Source: Sipunculus nudus
Taxonomy: Eukaryota > Annelida > Sipuncula > Golfingiida > Sipunculidae
Direction: 5' to 3'
Length of the DNA stretch: 64,000 nucleotides
NCBI GenBank assembly: GCA_026874595.1
Contig: CM049307.1
Location: 57,707,870 to 57,771,869 of the forward strand
Shown: positions 11,083 through 24,560 of the stretch, one piece after another
How the letters are laid out: each line of letters opens with the position of its first letter
Numbering within the stretch: the first letter of the stretch is position 1
Made by a program: the position numbers and the translations under genes
Notes under the pieces: model-generated
Told to the model about the DNA's origin: nothing
Databases searched by the model: none
What the model saw: only the letters and a program-made list of their open reading frames with translations

Positions 11083-12071
11083 TCACATAATGTAAATGGA
11101 TGAGTGTTTAACATCGCGAATGATTCGGTCTCCGTCTAATTCAGAATCTTCTGATTCATCTTCTGAATCACAATTTTTCTTCCGTAAGCTTTGAAAATCG
11201 GTATCACTTCACTCATGTCACATGAACCAGAAATAGCTTCAGTATCCGAGGTTTCATTGGCTAAGAGACCATTTGTTTTTATCGATTGACCTTTAGCAAA
11301 GCCGTCCCTTTCCTGTTTGTCCTTTGCTTGGTGGTATGAATTACCAACACTACAACTGCCATCTTGTCCACCTTCTGAATTTTCAAATATAACCTCAGTA
11401 TCTCTTTGATTCTCTTTCTCTTTGACCTGAGTATTTGTCCGTTTTCCATTTCTGCCCAAGTTATCACGCTCAGAAATTCTCTGCCTTTATGTTTTCAAGA
11501 CCCTTGTGATCCTGATTAGTTTTCGACCTCTGTCTATAGCATGATATGCGTCATGACTATTTGAACTACTGTCATCACTGCTATCATTTGCTGGACTGTA
11601 CAAGCTCCCTTCGCTATAGCTAGACTCAGTTTCATCAGACACACTCACTGACTGATTTGCTAACAGCTGACTCTCAGTCTGAGGTCTTGTGGGGGGACTC
11701 GCAGGTATTTAGACCTCAGGTAGAGGACTCGGTGCACGACTCTCAGGTTGGGGATTCCTGGATAGACTTGCAGGTAATGAACTCTTAGTTTGAGGATTAG
11801 TGGACTGACCCTCATCTGACAAACTCCCAGGCTGAAGGCGTGTGGAAAGTGGACTTTCTGAAATCTGACTCCCGGATAATGGACTCTTATCAATGTAATT
11901 CCCTGATGACTGACTCATAGATGGCAGACTTTCGGGTAAACTGGAAGTTCCAGTCTCCGATAGCTCACTCTCCACTTGCTGATTCTTGGACTGATGTGTG
12001 GATAGCTCATCCTTGGGTAGACTCTGTTCAAGCTGGGCCATAAATATTGAAAATGAAATCTTTTTATACAT
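11083..12071 (-). pseudogene. Serine/proline/glutamate-rich 3' part of a split gene, with lesions
   Basis: One minus-strand frame runs from 12071 to 11136, broken only by two in-frame stops (near 11717 and 11486). The composition is low-complexity S, P, Q and E (for example SESPLSTRLQPGSLSDEGQ), consistent with a disordered region. Near 11200 coding character moves to the next frame, which ends in an acidic tail (DSEDESEDSELDGDR) with a TGA at 11083-11085. Two stops and one apparent frameshift suggest decay, unless small introns or assembly errors explain them. It is the likely downstream part of the gene starting at 18748, because it has the same strand and no other gene lies between. That link is inferred; no complete exon chain was found. 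Confidence 0.5.
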
Positions 12072-13375
12072 CTATACCAGGTTAGGGGTCAAATGCACAA
12101 TATAAGGTAAATTTAAAAAAGAAACAGTTCCTTTGTGTTCAAATTCAAATACACTTCATTATATATATATATATATAAAAATTCAAATGCAGGACACCAA
12201 TTACAAGACCGACCAAATTTTATTTCTGATCTATCAAACATGTTCTCATCATTTGTACAAATCCAATCTTGCAAGGACGTCACACAACAGACAGACTTAT
12301 AGGAATGACTTATCCCGGTATCTAAATGGCATTTGACCAAATGCAGCTAATATGTGATCCAAATACAAATGCCGGCTCTCAGCCTCAAATAGAATGACTA
12401 ATTTCGTTATATTTAAATTTAGATACAAAAACAAAAAGGTATCTGATCCAACCCTCTACAATACATCTATACATAATACATCCCCTGTCTATACACAATT
12501 CATTGTTAAACCGTGTGACACATGAGCACATAATCCACAAAATTTCACAAAGAAAGTGTCAATGAAGACCAAGCTCGTAGGGATTCCTGAATACTCTTGC
12601 AGGTAATGGGTTCTTATTTTGAGGATTAGTGGACTGACCCTCATGTGAAAAACTCCCAGGTTGAAGGTGTGTGGAAAGTGGACTTTCTGACAGCTGACTC
12701 CCGGATAATGGACTCTCATCATGTTGAAACCCTGATGACTGACTCACAGATGGCAGACTTTGGGGTAAACTGGAAGTTCCAGTCCCTGATAGCTCACTCT
12801 CCACTTGCTGATTCTTGGACTGGTGTGGATAGCTCATCCTTGGGTAGACTGTTCAAGCTGGGCTGTTAATATTGAAAATGAAATGTTTTTATACATCTAT
12901 ACCAGGTTTGGGGTCAAATGCACAATATAAGGTAAACAAAAAAAATTCTTTTGTGTATAAATACAAATCATTATAATTTATATACAAATAAAAATTAGAG
13001 GACACCAATTACAAGACCGACCAAATTTAATTTCTGATCTATCAAACATGTTACCGTCATTTCTACAAATCCAATCTAGTACGGTCGTCACACAACATAC
13101 AGACTTATAGGGATGACTTATCCCTGTATCTTATTGGCATTTGACCAAATACAGCAAATCTGTTATCAAAATACAAATGATGGCCTTCAGCCACATATAG
13201 AAATACCTAAGTTTGTAATATTCAAATTAAGATACAAATGCAAAAAGGAATGATCCAACCCTCTACCATACATCTATACACAATACCTCCCCTATCTATT
13301 TACAATACATTGTGAACCTGAGTGACACATGAGCACATAATCCAGAAAATTTCATAAAGAATGAATGAATTTTCA
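11740..13375. repeat. Tandem duplication of about 820 bp
   Basis: Two head-to-tail copies, about 11740-12560 and 12568-13375, align throughout. Each has the serine-rich coding block at its left end, then homologous non-coding sequence, then a shared right end containing GACACATGAGCACATAATCC. The copies differ by scattered substitutions and small indels, and the left copy has gained a TA run near 12162. An exon and its flanking intron were duplicated together. Confidence 0.8.
12559..12870 (-). pseudogene. Duplicate serine-rich exon copy
   Basis: Homologous to 11750-12040: both encode QSKNQQVESELS, then GTSSLP, SQSSG and SPLSGSQ in order. In this copy a pyrimidine-rich stretch ends in AACAG directly before CCCAGCTTGAAC, an apparently good splice acceptor. 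The left copy has TTATGG at the same place. However, two separate 2-base deletions relative to the left copy, within the first 40 bases, shift the frame. Each copy is therefore damaged in a different way. Confidence 0.5.
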
Positions 13376-13475
13376 GCTCTGACAATCATAGATATAGATA
13401 CACAAGGTAACCAGGTTACATACATGTGAAAACTGTGCCGCAAGATGTACTTAATTAGTATCTATTCAAAGTCAC

Positions 13476-13517
13476 CCAAGAATGCTTTCAAATAATTGGG
13501 CTTTTTCCTCAGCTTGA
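13476..13517 (-). CDS. Exon 3 of PWWP-like gene (42 nt)
   Basis: On the minus strand an acceptor CTTGTTTCAG precedes TCAAGCTGAG. The exon reads YQAEEKAQLFESIL plus two bases and is followed by the donor GTGACT. The phase left by exon 2 (two bases, TA) is completed by the first T of this exon to give tyrosine, so frame is kept. The acidic helix fits the C-terminal helices that close a PWWP domain. No exon 4 that continues the phase could be fixed. Confidence 0.5.
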
Positions 13518-15683
13518 CTGAAACAAGATAATCAATATGGTAATTGCCACCTCAAGTATTATTCCCACTAAAGTAGATATGTTGTCTGGACATCTTTAAG
13601 AAAACTGTAAGTGAATACCGATAATAGGAAAATGTAAAACCATGTAAACAGCAAACTTTGATAACACAAGGTGGGATAGCTATTAAGAAGCATCATTCAT
13701 TGCAAAACGGTATTTAGAAATGAAAGATGCATCTAGCTCTCCAACTACATGTAATTAAAGGAGTGTGTGTTCTTGTGGCATTTACCACAGAATAAATAAA
13801 TTAATAATAAGAAATAAAAATACTTGATTTTGGACACAGATTTGGAGATGGTGAAATAGCTTCTTAAAGGTCATATATACATATACACAAATCAATTTTG
13901 ATGAAGCTGCTACAAATACTTAAGTTATAGACATGAAAACCATTTAGAAAAAAACAAATTTTTTCCACATGCATATAAAATTATGCTGCAAATATCAGTA
14001 AATCCTTGATACTAACAACTAATTTCTGAATATACATTTTGAATATATATCACTTGGGTTAGCCAGTTAAATCTTAAACCCCAATCAAACAACAAATCCA
14101 TTCATGCACACCATGAAAATGAAACAGAACAATTCTTACCTAATGCCAGTCAGTTTTTTTTAAATTACCTTCCTTAATCAAAGAAAAATGAACAATCTTA
14201 CAACTGCTTCTTTGTAAATACCTCAAGTGATATATTGAATTATAATCTGACAGCTATTTTTCTTTCTCATGCAGTTATCGCTTTTAACTAAGAAAGTGCA
14301 GGTAAATGGTAAAGTTTACTATGGGAACCTTGCATATGATTTTTGGTTTGGATATTACATAGGACTATCAGAAGAAGTGTCTGGGGAAGGGTCCCAAAAA
14401 TAGCATAAACCAGCATGGTATAACAACATATGGACACGGGATAAACCGATCAGGTCTGCGCAAATGTCTAACTACATATGTAACTGACTTCAAAGATTGG
14501 CACGTAATGGTGATATTGTTTATCAATACATTTGATAATTATGAAGAAGTGTGGCACTGAGAGAACTATTAAATAGAATTAATATTATTGAAATTCAAGA
14601 GGTTACTCTTTCACATGAAGACAGGCCATGAAAAATATACATTTGCCTCTGGAGACGTGCCCAAAAAATGCTGGGTAGCAAGGTAGGTAGCTAGTTAGGA
14701 GAAATATTAAAAACTTTTTTTAAATGAAGAATTTGTGACACGATTGTCAATAGGCTTTCAAGTATTGAACATATTAATTAAAATGACTGGTTGAGCAAAT
14801 ATTTCTTTCCAAGTGAAGCACAGCAAGTGTTATTGTGTAGGATTCAGCTGTCTCTGAGGATTCAGGTACTTCCATGGAATAAAGGATTCCAAGCAAATTC
14901 TATGTCACTAAGTTTTCATCTGGAGATCATAAAACTTTTGGCTTTGGGTCATTTCTTACTGTCAGTCGGGTTGCAAGAAATAAATTTTTATAGGCACTGT
15001 CATTAATTGCTGTCCACTCTCAGATGTATCCCTTACAAAAACAGGGATGCTCTATGAATAATTTATACATGTAGTAAATTAGGCCAATGCCATCATGACT
15101 TAACTAAAAACAACAAACTGAACACTTGTGCTTACATTTACCTTTCCCCTTCTCTAGCAGAGAAAGATTCTGTTTCCCCAACTCTTATATGTTGGCTTCA
15201 TTTACTGTAAAACTGGATTCAAAATATAACAAAACTGGATATGTAGCACTACAACTTTTTCAACATAATAATTTACAATGCGAAAAGAATAATTTAAGGT
15301 AAACTGCATGCAGTCCGAGACCCAATACCTCTGAAATATGCTGATATTTGTACAATATGCTTAAAAAAATATCAATATATACCATCAGTTTTATAATGTT
15401 TGTTTGCTGACAAACCAGAACAGCCACTTCCTTATGCTCATTTATCCTATCTTAAATGTTTTATTATCAAATCTGTCGCTTGTTGCAAAGGGCAGAAAAC
15501 AGACTGTATATACTGAAATTTAAAATTTAAGGCAGACTAAGTCTTGCAGTCAGGTGCTTTTCTGAAAAAAGGTCTAGTACAATTAATTTCAAAATTTCAT
15601 GGCTGAAAACGACTGACTCTGAATTTCATCAAGAAGAGGAATTCACAATATTTCGTTCCCCTTGTGAAAAAAAATAAAAATAT

Positions 15684-15732
<49 letters not shown>

Positions 15733-16272
15733 ATTTTTAATATAAAGTATAACTTGGATAACGATATATACAAACTCTAATACGGTCAAGACTGTATGTT
15801 AATGTGATTTGATTGGCCAACGAGGCATTGTACTTGTGTACTTATCTTTCAACCATGATGCTGTAGGTGGCTTTCCAGCTACTAGCTGATGTCACCCATT
15901 ATAAATTCAAGTCACTCAACCAGAGTGGGTCGCTCAGTCATGATGTGGTCCTCTGAAATGCCTGCTTTCAAACACTGTCAAGCATATGCGGACTACTACA
16001 GCTTCAACTGGATCACCAAAATTTTACCTACTGTGCTGTAGGTAATTTCCAACCTCCCCTGAATATTTTATAAAAATATGTCCATAACTTTTTTATTTGT
16101 CTTTTACACTGACAAATTGTAATCAAATTGTCAGCAAACAAACCCAAGAAATCACATAACATCCTTTGTCAGAGATAATAGCAGTTCAGACTTTAACACA
16201 TCTGGTTGTTCATCAAATTACATAAAAGAAATCCATAGAAATTTCTTCAAATCAAACCTAAATATTACTCAC
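13518..16272 (-). other. Putative intron 2 of PWWP-like gene
   Basis: AT-rich, without coding character on either strand beyond a chance 71-codon plus-strand frame. A (TA)n tract lies at about 15686-15724. Confidence 0.4.
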
Positions 16273-16384
16273 TAAGCATCATCAGAATTTGAGTAGACTG
16301 TAATTGAGGTCTCCTCTGAATCCACAATATTTACTGGCCAGTACACTTTCCCTATTCCAGGAAGGCGACCCCATGCAAACATAT
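16273..16384 (-). CDS. Exon 2 of PWWP-like gene (112 nt)
   Basis: The exon is bounded by the acceptor AATTTTTCAG and the strong donor GTGAGTAA. Joined to the single base left by exon 1, it encodes 37 residues beginning DMFAWGRLPGIGKVYWPVNI. The arrangement, an aromatic-rich strand (AWGR), then KVYWP followed by hydrophobic residues and later ITVYSNSDDA, resembles the start of a PWWP domain, in which the namesake Pro-Trp-Trp-Pro is often degenerate (here VYWP). PWWP domains are chromatin readers that bind methylated histone tails and DNA, so a nuclear role is plausible. A Tudor-like domain is the main alternative. A profile search was not possible. Confidence 0.6.
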
Positions 16385-16599
16385 CTGAAAAATTAGAGTA
16401 TTAAAACGTTGTCATTTACATCACAGTGCCATGTGAAATTGTCATGAATGAACCCTTAATTTTCTATATTTATATAAACCTGACGTTCATAAACAATGTA
16501 ACCATAAAAAACTATAAATAACATACCCAACTTATGACAGGTCAAACATCTACTCCTCTTGGACACCTGATGATACACCTTGTAGTTGTAGAGAATTAT

Positions 16600-17560
16600 A
16601 CACACACAACACCGACAATTTATATGCCAATGCACCCCCCTTCTTTGGACAAATCACCCCTCTATCTAAAGACAAATCATCCCCAACTTAGACATTTACA
16701 TTTAATACTCATCTTGTAGATATACCAATGCACCTCATTTCTATGGACAAATCATCCCACACAACATGGACAATTTATATGGCAAATGCACCTCACTTCT
16801 TTGGAAAAATCACCCCTCTATCCATGGGCATATCATCCCAAACTATGACATTACATTTAATACTCATCTTGCAGATATGCCAATGCACCCCACTTCTATG
16901 GACATATCACCCCACACAACATGGACAATTGATATGTCAATGCACCCCACTTCTATATACAAATCACCCCACACAACATGGACAATTGATATGCCAATGC
17001 ACCCCACAACTATGGACAAATCACCTCACTATCTAATGACTAATTATCCCCCAACTATGACATTACATTTAATACTCATCTTGCAGATATGCCAATGCAC
17101 CCCACTTCTATGGACAAATCACCCCATCCAACATGGACAATTGATATGTCAATGCACCCCCCTTCTATTGACAAATCACCCCACACAACATGGACAATTG
17201 ATATGCCAATGCACCCCACTTCTATGGACAAATCACCCCACTATCTAGTGACTAATCATCCCCCAACTATGACATTACATTTAATACTCATCTTGCAGGT
17301 ATGCCAATGCACACCACTCTTATGGAGAAATCACCCGACACAACATGGACAATTTATATGCCAATGCATCCCACTTCTATGGACAAATCACCCCACTATC
17401 TACTGACTAATCATCCCAAAACTGAGACATTTACATTTAATACTCCTCTTGTAGAATGCACCCCACTCTTATGGACAAATCACCTCGCACAACATGGACA
17501 ATTTATATGCCAATGCAACCCACTCTTATGGACAAATCACCCAACCAAATATGGTAATTT
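16600..17560 (+). repeat. Minisatellite with 212-bp higher-order unit
   Basis: A block containing CCAATGCACCCCACTTC and ATGGACAAATCACCCC recurs at about 16628, 16724, 16784, 16879, 16937, 16993, 17091, 17149, 17205, 17303, 17360, 17455 and 17510. Spacings alternate near 57, 56 and 98 bases, giving a repeat of about 212 bases (16879 to 17091 to 17303). Plus-strand frames of 100-160 codons across it translate the repeat and are not genes. It lies in putative intron 1 of the PWWP-like gene. Confidence 0.9.
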
Positions 17561-17891
17561 AGTCAATTTCAGAAGCCGGTCACATTTAAGATTTCAAAGA
17601 TTAATTAAAGCTTTTTATTCTATTTGATATATACCTATGCAAAGTGTGTGTAATAAGAGGATAACAAGTTATTGCAACATACTGAATTTTTTAACAAACA
17701 TGTCTATATACATACAGAATTTATTTAAGGACAGTGCGGCCAATCAAGAAAGAAAGCGATGACTACCGGTACCTAATGCATCTGACAAACTTCATAAATC
17801 TTGCAGAATATTGAAAAAAATAAAAACATCTTCAATTAGAATAAATATCTTTATTCAGAAAATATATATTCATATATAAAACTGGGTTGGG

Positions 17892-17929
17892 CGGGTAATA
17901 ACCGGGCGGGTAATACCCCTTATTACCCG
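17892..17929. other. GC-rich hairpin in AT-rich intron
   Basis: CGGGTAATAA at 17892-17901 pairs perfectly with TTATTACCCG at 17920-17929; the GGGCGGGTAATA motif is also repeated within the loop. It stands out against the surrounding base composition. Confidence 0.5.
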
Positions 17930-18729
17930 GGCGGGCAATAAGCCTTAAAACCCACATTTCAAAATTGCCAGTTTTCAAAATTGCCGTGACCCCCCTTACA
18001 AAATATAAAAGCGCTCAATGATGGTTATATATAAATAAAAACCGTTTTCACTAATAAATAGTGGTCTTTCTTGGCTATCAAAATCAGGTTGAGGATTTTA
18101 AATTTCAATGTTTGTATATTTATAAAAAAATTCTACAAATATTGCCTTTCACCATTTTTTTCACTCAGAATTGACATATAAACGATCGACAATCACCGTT
18201 CAAATCCTCCTATAAATAAACTTAATAAATATTTTACATTCAGAGCATAAGTACGTCGATAAATACTGCCGCAAACGATCTTGAAGCGGGCATCTTTTTT
18301 ATTTTTCTTGACCATGCCCCCGACGAGGTCCGCCGTGAAACACGGCAAGGGCATTTTGAACCTTTTGTTTAGTGACAGCTGCGAAGAATTTAATGACAGG
18401 TTATATATCATAGAAAAGATAAGCATTTCAAGGTTTCACCTTTAAAGTGTCATAATTATACTGCGAGCCGTTATTAAATAAGAGCAAGTTGGAAATCTGA
18501 CAGTTTCAACAGCCTTAACCTTTGTGTCGCCCAGAGAACGCTGCCATTTTTTTTTCATTTCAGACCGCACTGACCGCCGTGCCATTGAGACGGTGGAATA
18601 TATATTTTATTAATAAATCAAACAATATTTAAAATAAAATCTTACATTTAATCAAGTCACCTCATTTATATTGGGCGACATTGTTATAGCTTAACTCTCC
18701 TTTAGATCTATTGATCACAATCAATCTTA

Positions 18730-18748
18730 CCACTTCGTTTATCCGCCA
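18730..18748 (-). CDS. Exon 1 of PWWP-like gene, start codon
   Basis: The context AAGATGGCGG is a strong animal start. The frame reads MADKRS plus one base and stops at a consensus donor G|GTAAGATT, so the intron begins at 18729. The single leftover base (phase 1) is completed by the first two bases of exon 2 to give aspartate. Start context, donor and phase agreement together make this a credible first coding exon. The MADK-type start with basic residues fits a nuclear protein but is not diagnostic. Confidence 0.55.
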
Positions 18749-19050
18749 TCTTGTCTCTTAGTATACCGCGGGTATTCTCAAACAGGGAGAAGCACGTTGA
18801 ACTTTCATCTTTCCAGTTCTACAAATCTATATTCTGATCATTCGTACATTAAATTAAGAATTTTACAGTCATTTATTCTAACCATATTTCATTCGTTTCG
18901 TCATTATTCGATCTTTCATCACACACACACACACACACACAAATTAAGGGTATTGAGACTATTTCTCATTTCCATACCGGGCATGTATGTCTACACCGGA
19001 AATGAGGCCGAAAACAAAATGGTCCAAAATGCCGTGACGTCATTTTTGCG
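18749..19050. other. Upstream region of PWWP-like gene
   Basis: Probable 5' untranslated and promoter sequence of the minus-strand gene. A CA microsatellite lies at about 18921-18940. No TATA box is evident. Confidence 0.35.
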
Positions 19051-19633
19051 CCAAAACATCATTGGTCCAGTGGTAACGATTTGTGCCCTATTTACGGACA
19101 GACGGCCGGACGGACGACAGACAAAGAGTGATCGCTATAGCTCAGATGACTTACAGTCTTACAGTTGTAAAAAATCGAGAAAAAAATACAGGTGGCGCCA
19201 CTAGTCTGCAAAAACTGATGAAGCACTCCACGATCAATATCAATGCAGAGAATCATGGTGATCAATGCATTTGTTGTTCAGATACTTGAGCATTGTGTCA
19301 AATTTTCTATTATTCTGGGGGGTACTTCGAAGCTCCATAGCTCACAGGTTTTGGGTAACAGAGACCTAATTTTAGGTTTCCGAAGAGATTTTTCATAGGT
19401 CTCCCTGCATGTCAAGCAAAAAGATTCTAGGCCCAGTCGTTACGGTTTTTGCTCGGACAACAGATGACAGCATCTTTTAAGGTCTCAAAAATAGAGAAAA
19501 AAATCGTAAAAAATAGAAAAAATACAGGTGGCGCCACCAATCTGCAGAAACTGAAGAAACACTTCATGATCAATATCCATGCAAAGAATTATGGTGATCA
19601 AGGCATTAGTTGTTCATATACTTGAGCTTTTGT

Positions 19634-22479
19634 CAGGCCTCCACTAACTTATGAGAAATTTTTATTATGATTTTATGACATTTTCTGTAAAATTTTATGA
19701 CATTTTTATGCTCTTTACAAGCGCCTTTTATAGGTTAGTTTATGTTGTTAAAACTAGGTCCCTATAATATTCAGAGCATTTGCATATGATTATAACATAG
19801 GTGATACAGTTGAAAAAAACAAAAACCTGATTCTATAGTTCGTAACTCCTACTACTGGGACACACATGTATTAGTCCCAAAACAAATGAGCCAGGAAGAA
19901 CCCTAACAAGTAAGTAATGTTAATTATGATTCTTCCTAGGACTACAGCATAAGAAGTTTACCCTTTTCCTCAAACTGGCTTTATTTTTTATATTTCCAGC
20001 ATTATTTTGAAACAACGATACAGAAAAATAGAAAATTCTTCCGCTACATTAAAAAGAATTCATTTTTACATTCTAACACTTTAAATTGTAGTACTAATTT
20101 AGAAAGAAATCTCTTAATGGGTACATTAATCATTTTCAGCCTATATATAAACCATGCTGCTGATGCATGATGCAATGACTAAATGTCATAGTGCAGATGG
20201 GAATCAAGTTGAGTTCGAAACTCAACTAGTGGAGAAAGGAATTCCATTGCAATTAGTTGAGATAGGGATCCCCATCTCAACTGGCTATCTTCCAGCTGAG
20301 AATGGAATTCCCATCTAAAAGGTTAAGATGGGAATAGTTTTTTAATCCAATCTCAGCAAGTTGACATTACTTTAGAATATTCCAATGTACATTGGTTCAC
20401 AATGAGATATCCACACATGAACCAGTTCACTTTTGGATTTCCTCATAATACACTAGTTTTCTTTAGAATTTCTGATTACTATAGATTATATGTAACGAGG
20501 AGAAACAGTTGTATTTTTGAAAATCCTGAAAAACACTAATCTACAGTAGAATATCTTACCTTTGCTGTTAAGATTTATTTTAAGTTTCAATTTCTGCTAA
20601 ATGTACACAAGAATATCTGATTATCTGTTAATTTTTGCTGGGTGACAATACAGGGCCCACCTTTGAACATTAACCAGCTGAATGAAAGCAGATATATTGA
20701 AACCAATATATACTGATTTGAGGGAATGAAACAGACTAGGATTTTGTGTGTAGCAATGCCATAACTAAATTGTAATCACAATTTACACTATGCAGTACGC
20801 AGCATTTACAATAAATAAATTAAACACTCCAGGATCTATTTAACACTGATAAGTACATCAATGCAGAAAAAATGTTTTACAGAGTAAATCTTTTAGCTTT
20901 AAATAATTAATGATAATTCTAAAAATATAAAAGCTTCCTAGCATATAAAGAAAAAAATTGACTTTCTTTGTAAATACAGCACTTTGTGAAACAATACAAA
21001 GTTTTGTTATAAAGCTGTAACGATATTAAAAACAAATTTGTTTTTGTTTTACTAAAATATGGCATTCATTGAAACAACTTCCACTACAGCTAAAGAGTCT
21101 ATTCCTAGGGATGAATTTTTTAATATAATAAAAAATGACATGAAGGGTCATAAAGTTTTCTTCTGTGGAGCCTTCAACTGATGTAAACCTGGTTTTAGGA
21201 ACATCAGCTGGAGAATGGAGACCACAGCTCAATAACAACAATGTACAATGTAATCTAGCTGCAGTTTTATTTCAAACTAGACTAGATAATAGTATAAAGG
21301 ATAGTACATATCACTGCCGCAATATCATGATTTTACATTTTAATTTATTATTATACCAAAATGATATTTTTTCAATAGCTAACCCAGAATATATCAATAA
21401 TTTAAGTGTTGGTTTATTTATGTATACGATTAATTATGAAATGTTACCTTTAATTGTATTTGAATTATTCTGCAAATGATGAGATGAACATCATAACAGA
21501 ACAAGTAGAATGCATTTCTTTCCATGTACCAGTATGTAAAACTGCAGCCTCGAGTAAAACTTTACAATTCAAGGGGGCCTGGAGTTTGGAACAATATTAT
21601 TAAGATTATAAGATATTGATCCTTGTTGTACAATATCAACACTTAAACGCCGTCTGAGAGAATACTTTTCCTCAATTTAAGAATCACATTTATTATATTT
21701 TACTCCATTTTCATAAACTAATTTTTATTTATATTTTGTTTTCTCTAAAATTTTAGTTTTCTTATTGCACAGTGCACCACATAACCTACTACATTTAATG
21801 ATATTCCTGAGAAGACATACACTCTATGAGTAAGTCCTCTTTGTCACAGGAATAACTATATATGAATGAACAATTTCATGTATAATGTTTAAATCTTGGG
21901 GCAAATAAATGAACTGAATTGAACTTAATTTAAAAGCATTTGATATAACGTGTAAAAAATGTAGACTTATCTAGATATCTCAAAGTGTATTTCAGGATAT
22001 CCTAAAGTAAACTGATTTACTTCTGGCAATCCCAATCTTAACCAGTGTACATTGAAATATTGTGACTATTCCCATCTCAATTTTTTTTATCAGAATTCCC
22101 ATCTCAACTGGTTGAGTTCCGAACTCAACTGGATTCCAATCTACACTGTGACATATACATCATATATATATGCAGCAGTTTTGGTCCTGAATACCTAAAG
22201 AGTTGTTAAGGATATTACATATGATATTTTCATGCTTTACAAGAAACAACTATTTTTACTCTAGCCCACACACCACTTGTGTAAAATGCAATGCAAATAT
22301 ACACACATGGTAGTTTGGGCACTATGCAAAAAAGCCATAGACTTTGAAGTTGAACAAATGATTTTGGGTAATTACAACAAAATTTTATGATTTTATGATT
22401 TTGTTACTTATTTTATGCTATTTTATGACAATTTGGGAAATTTTATGAATTTTATGATTTTATACCAGTGTGGGAGGCC
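19634..22479. mobile_element. hAT-like inverted-repeat element (about 2.85 kb)
   Basis: The left end CAGGCCTCCACT faces a right end that reads AGGCCTCCCACACT when complemented. Just inside both ends are repeats of TTTTATGA or its complement. The flanks GCTTTTGT and CTTTTTGT look like an 8-bp target duplication with one or two changes, and the family B sequence on both sides shows the empty site. No transposase frame is present. hAT is inferred from end sequence and duplication length. Confidence 0.55.
20182..22155. mobile_element. Inverted-repeat element nested in the hAT-like element
   Basis: Left-end sequence ATGTCATAGTGCAGATGG with GTTGAGTTCGAAACTCAAC matches, in inverted orientation, right-end ATGTCACAGTGTAGATTGG with GTTGAGTTCGGAACTCAAC. 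The inverted repeat is about 60 bp. Further copies of a motif like CCCATCTCAACTGG lie inside. No coding sequence of note: short frames at 21026-21479 have no recognisable domain. Superfamily unknown. Confidence 0.55.
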
Positions 22480-22889
22480 TTTTTGTATCAAATTTTCCAT
22501 TATTCTGGGGGGTACTTCAGAGCCCAATAGCTCGAAGAATATGGGTAACAGAGACCTAATTCCAGGTTTCCAAGGATTTTTCATGGACCTCTCTGGATGT
22601 CAAGCTAGAAGAATCCAGGTCCAGTGGTTACGATTTGTGCCCTGTTAACGGACGGTGAGACAGATGGACAGACCGACAGCCAGGCAGACGGACGACGGAC
22701 AAAGAGTGATCGCTATAGATCAGATGACTTAAAACCCATATTTTTATCCCCGATTCCCCCATAAAAGTTGATTTTGGTAGACTTTTAGTAAGTCAGACTA
22801 CATACCTTATGAAAATGCATTGTGCAAATAGAAATTCTGTTGCATTTTTATTTTACCTTTTTCACTAATTCTACTGGCACATGTGTTCA

Positions 22890-24560
<1,671 letters not shown>

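Larger units (their letters stand above)
19060..22735 (+). mobile_element. Pearl-like element, family B, copy 1, interrupted
   Basis: Family B monomers of about 335 bp carry blocks such as GTGATCAATGCATTAGTTG, GGTAACAGAGACCTAATT and GGTTACGATTTGTGCCCT. Two pieces, 19060-19633 and 22480-22735, read continuously once the hAT-like element between them is removed. The right piece ends with a GACGGACGGACGACGGACA run and GATCGCTATAGATCAGATGA, the family's 3' region, but without the final hairpin arm. A similar 3' block at 19096-19160 means the left piece contains a second tail. Confidence 0.7.

Noticed and set aside
16534-17627. Overlapping plus-strand frames of 100-160 codons
   Set aside because: Translation of the 212-bp minisatellite; all frames stay open because the unit lacks stops.
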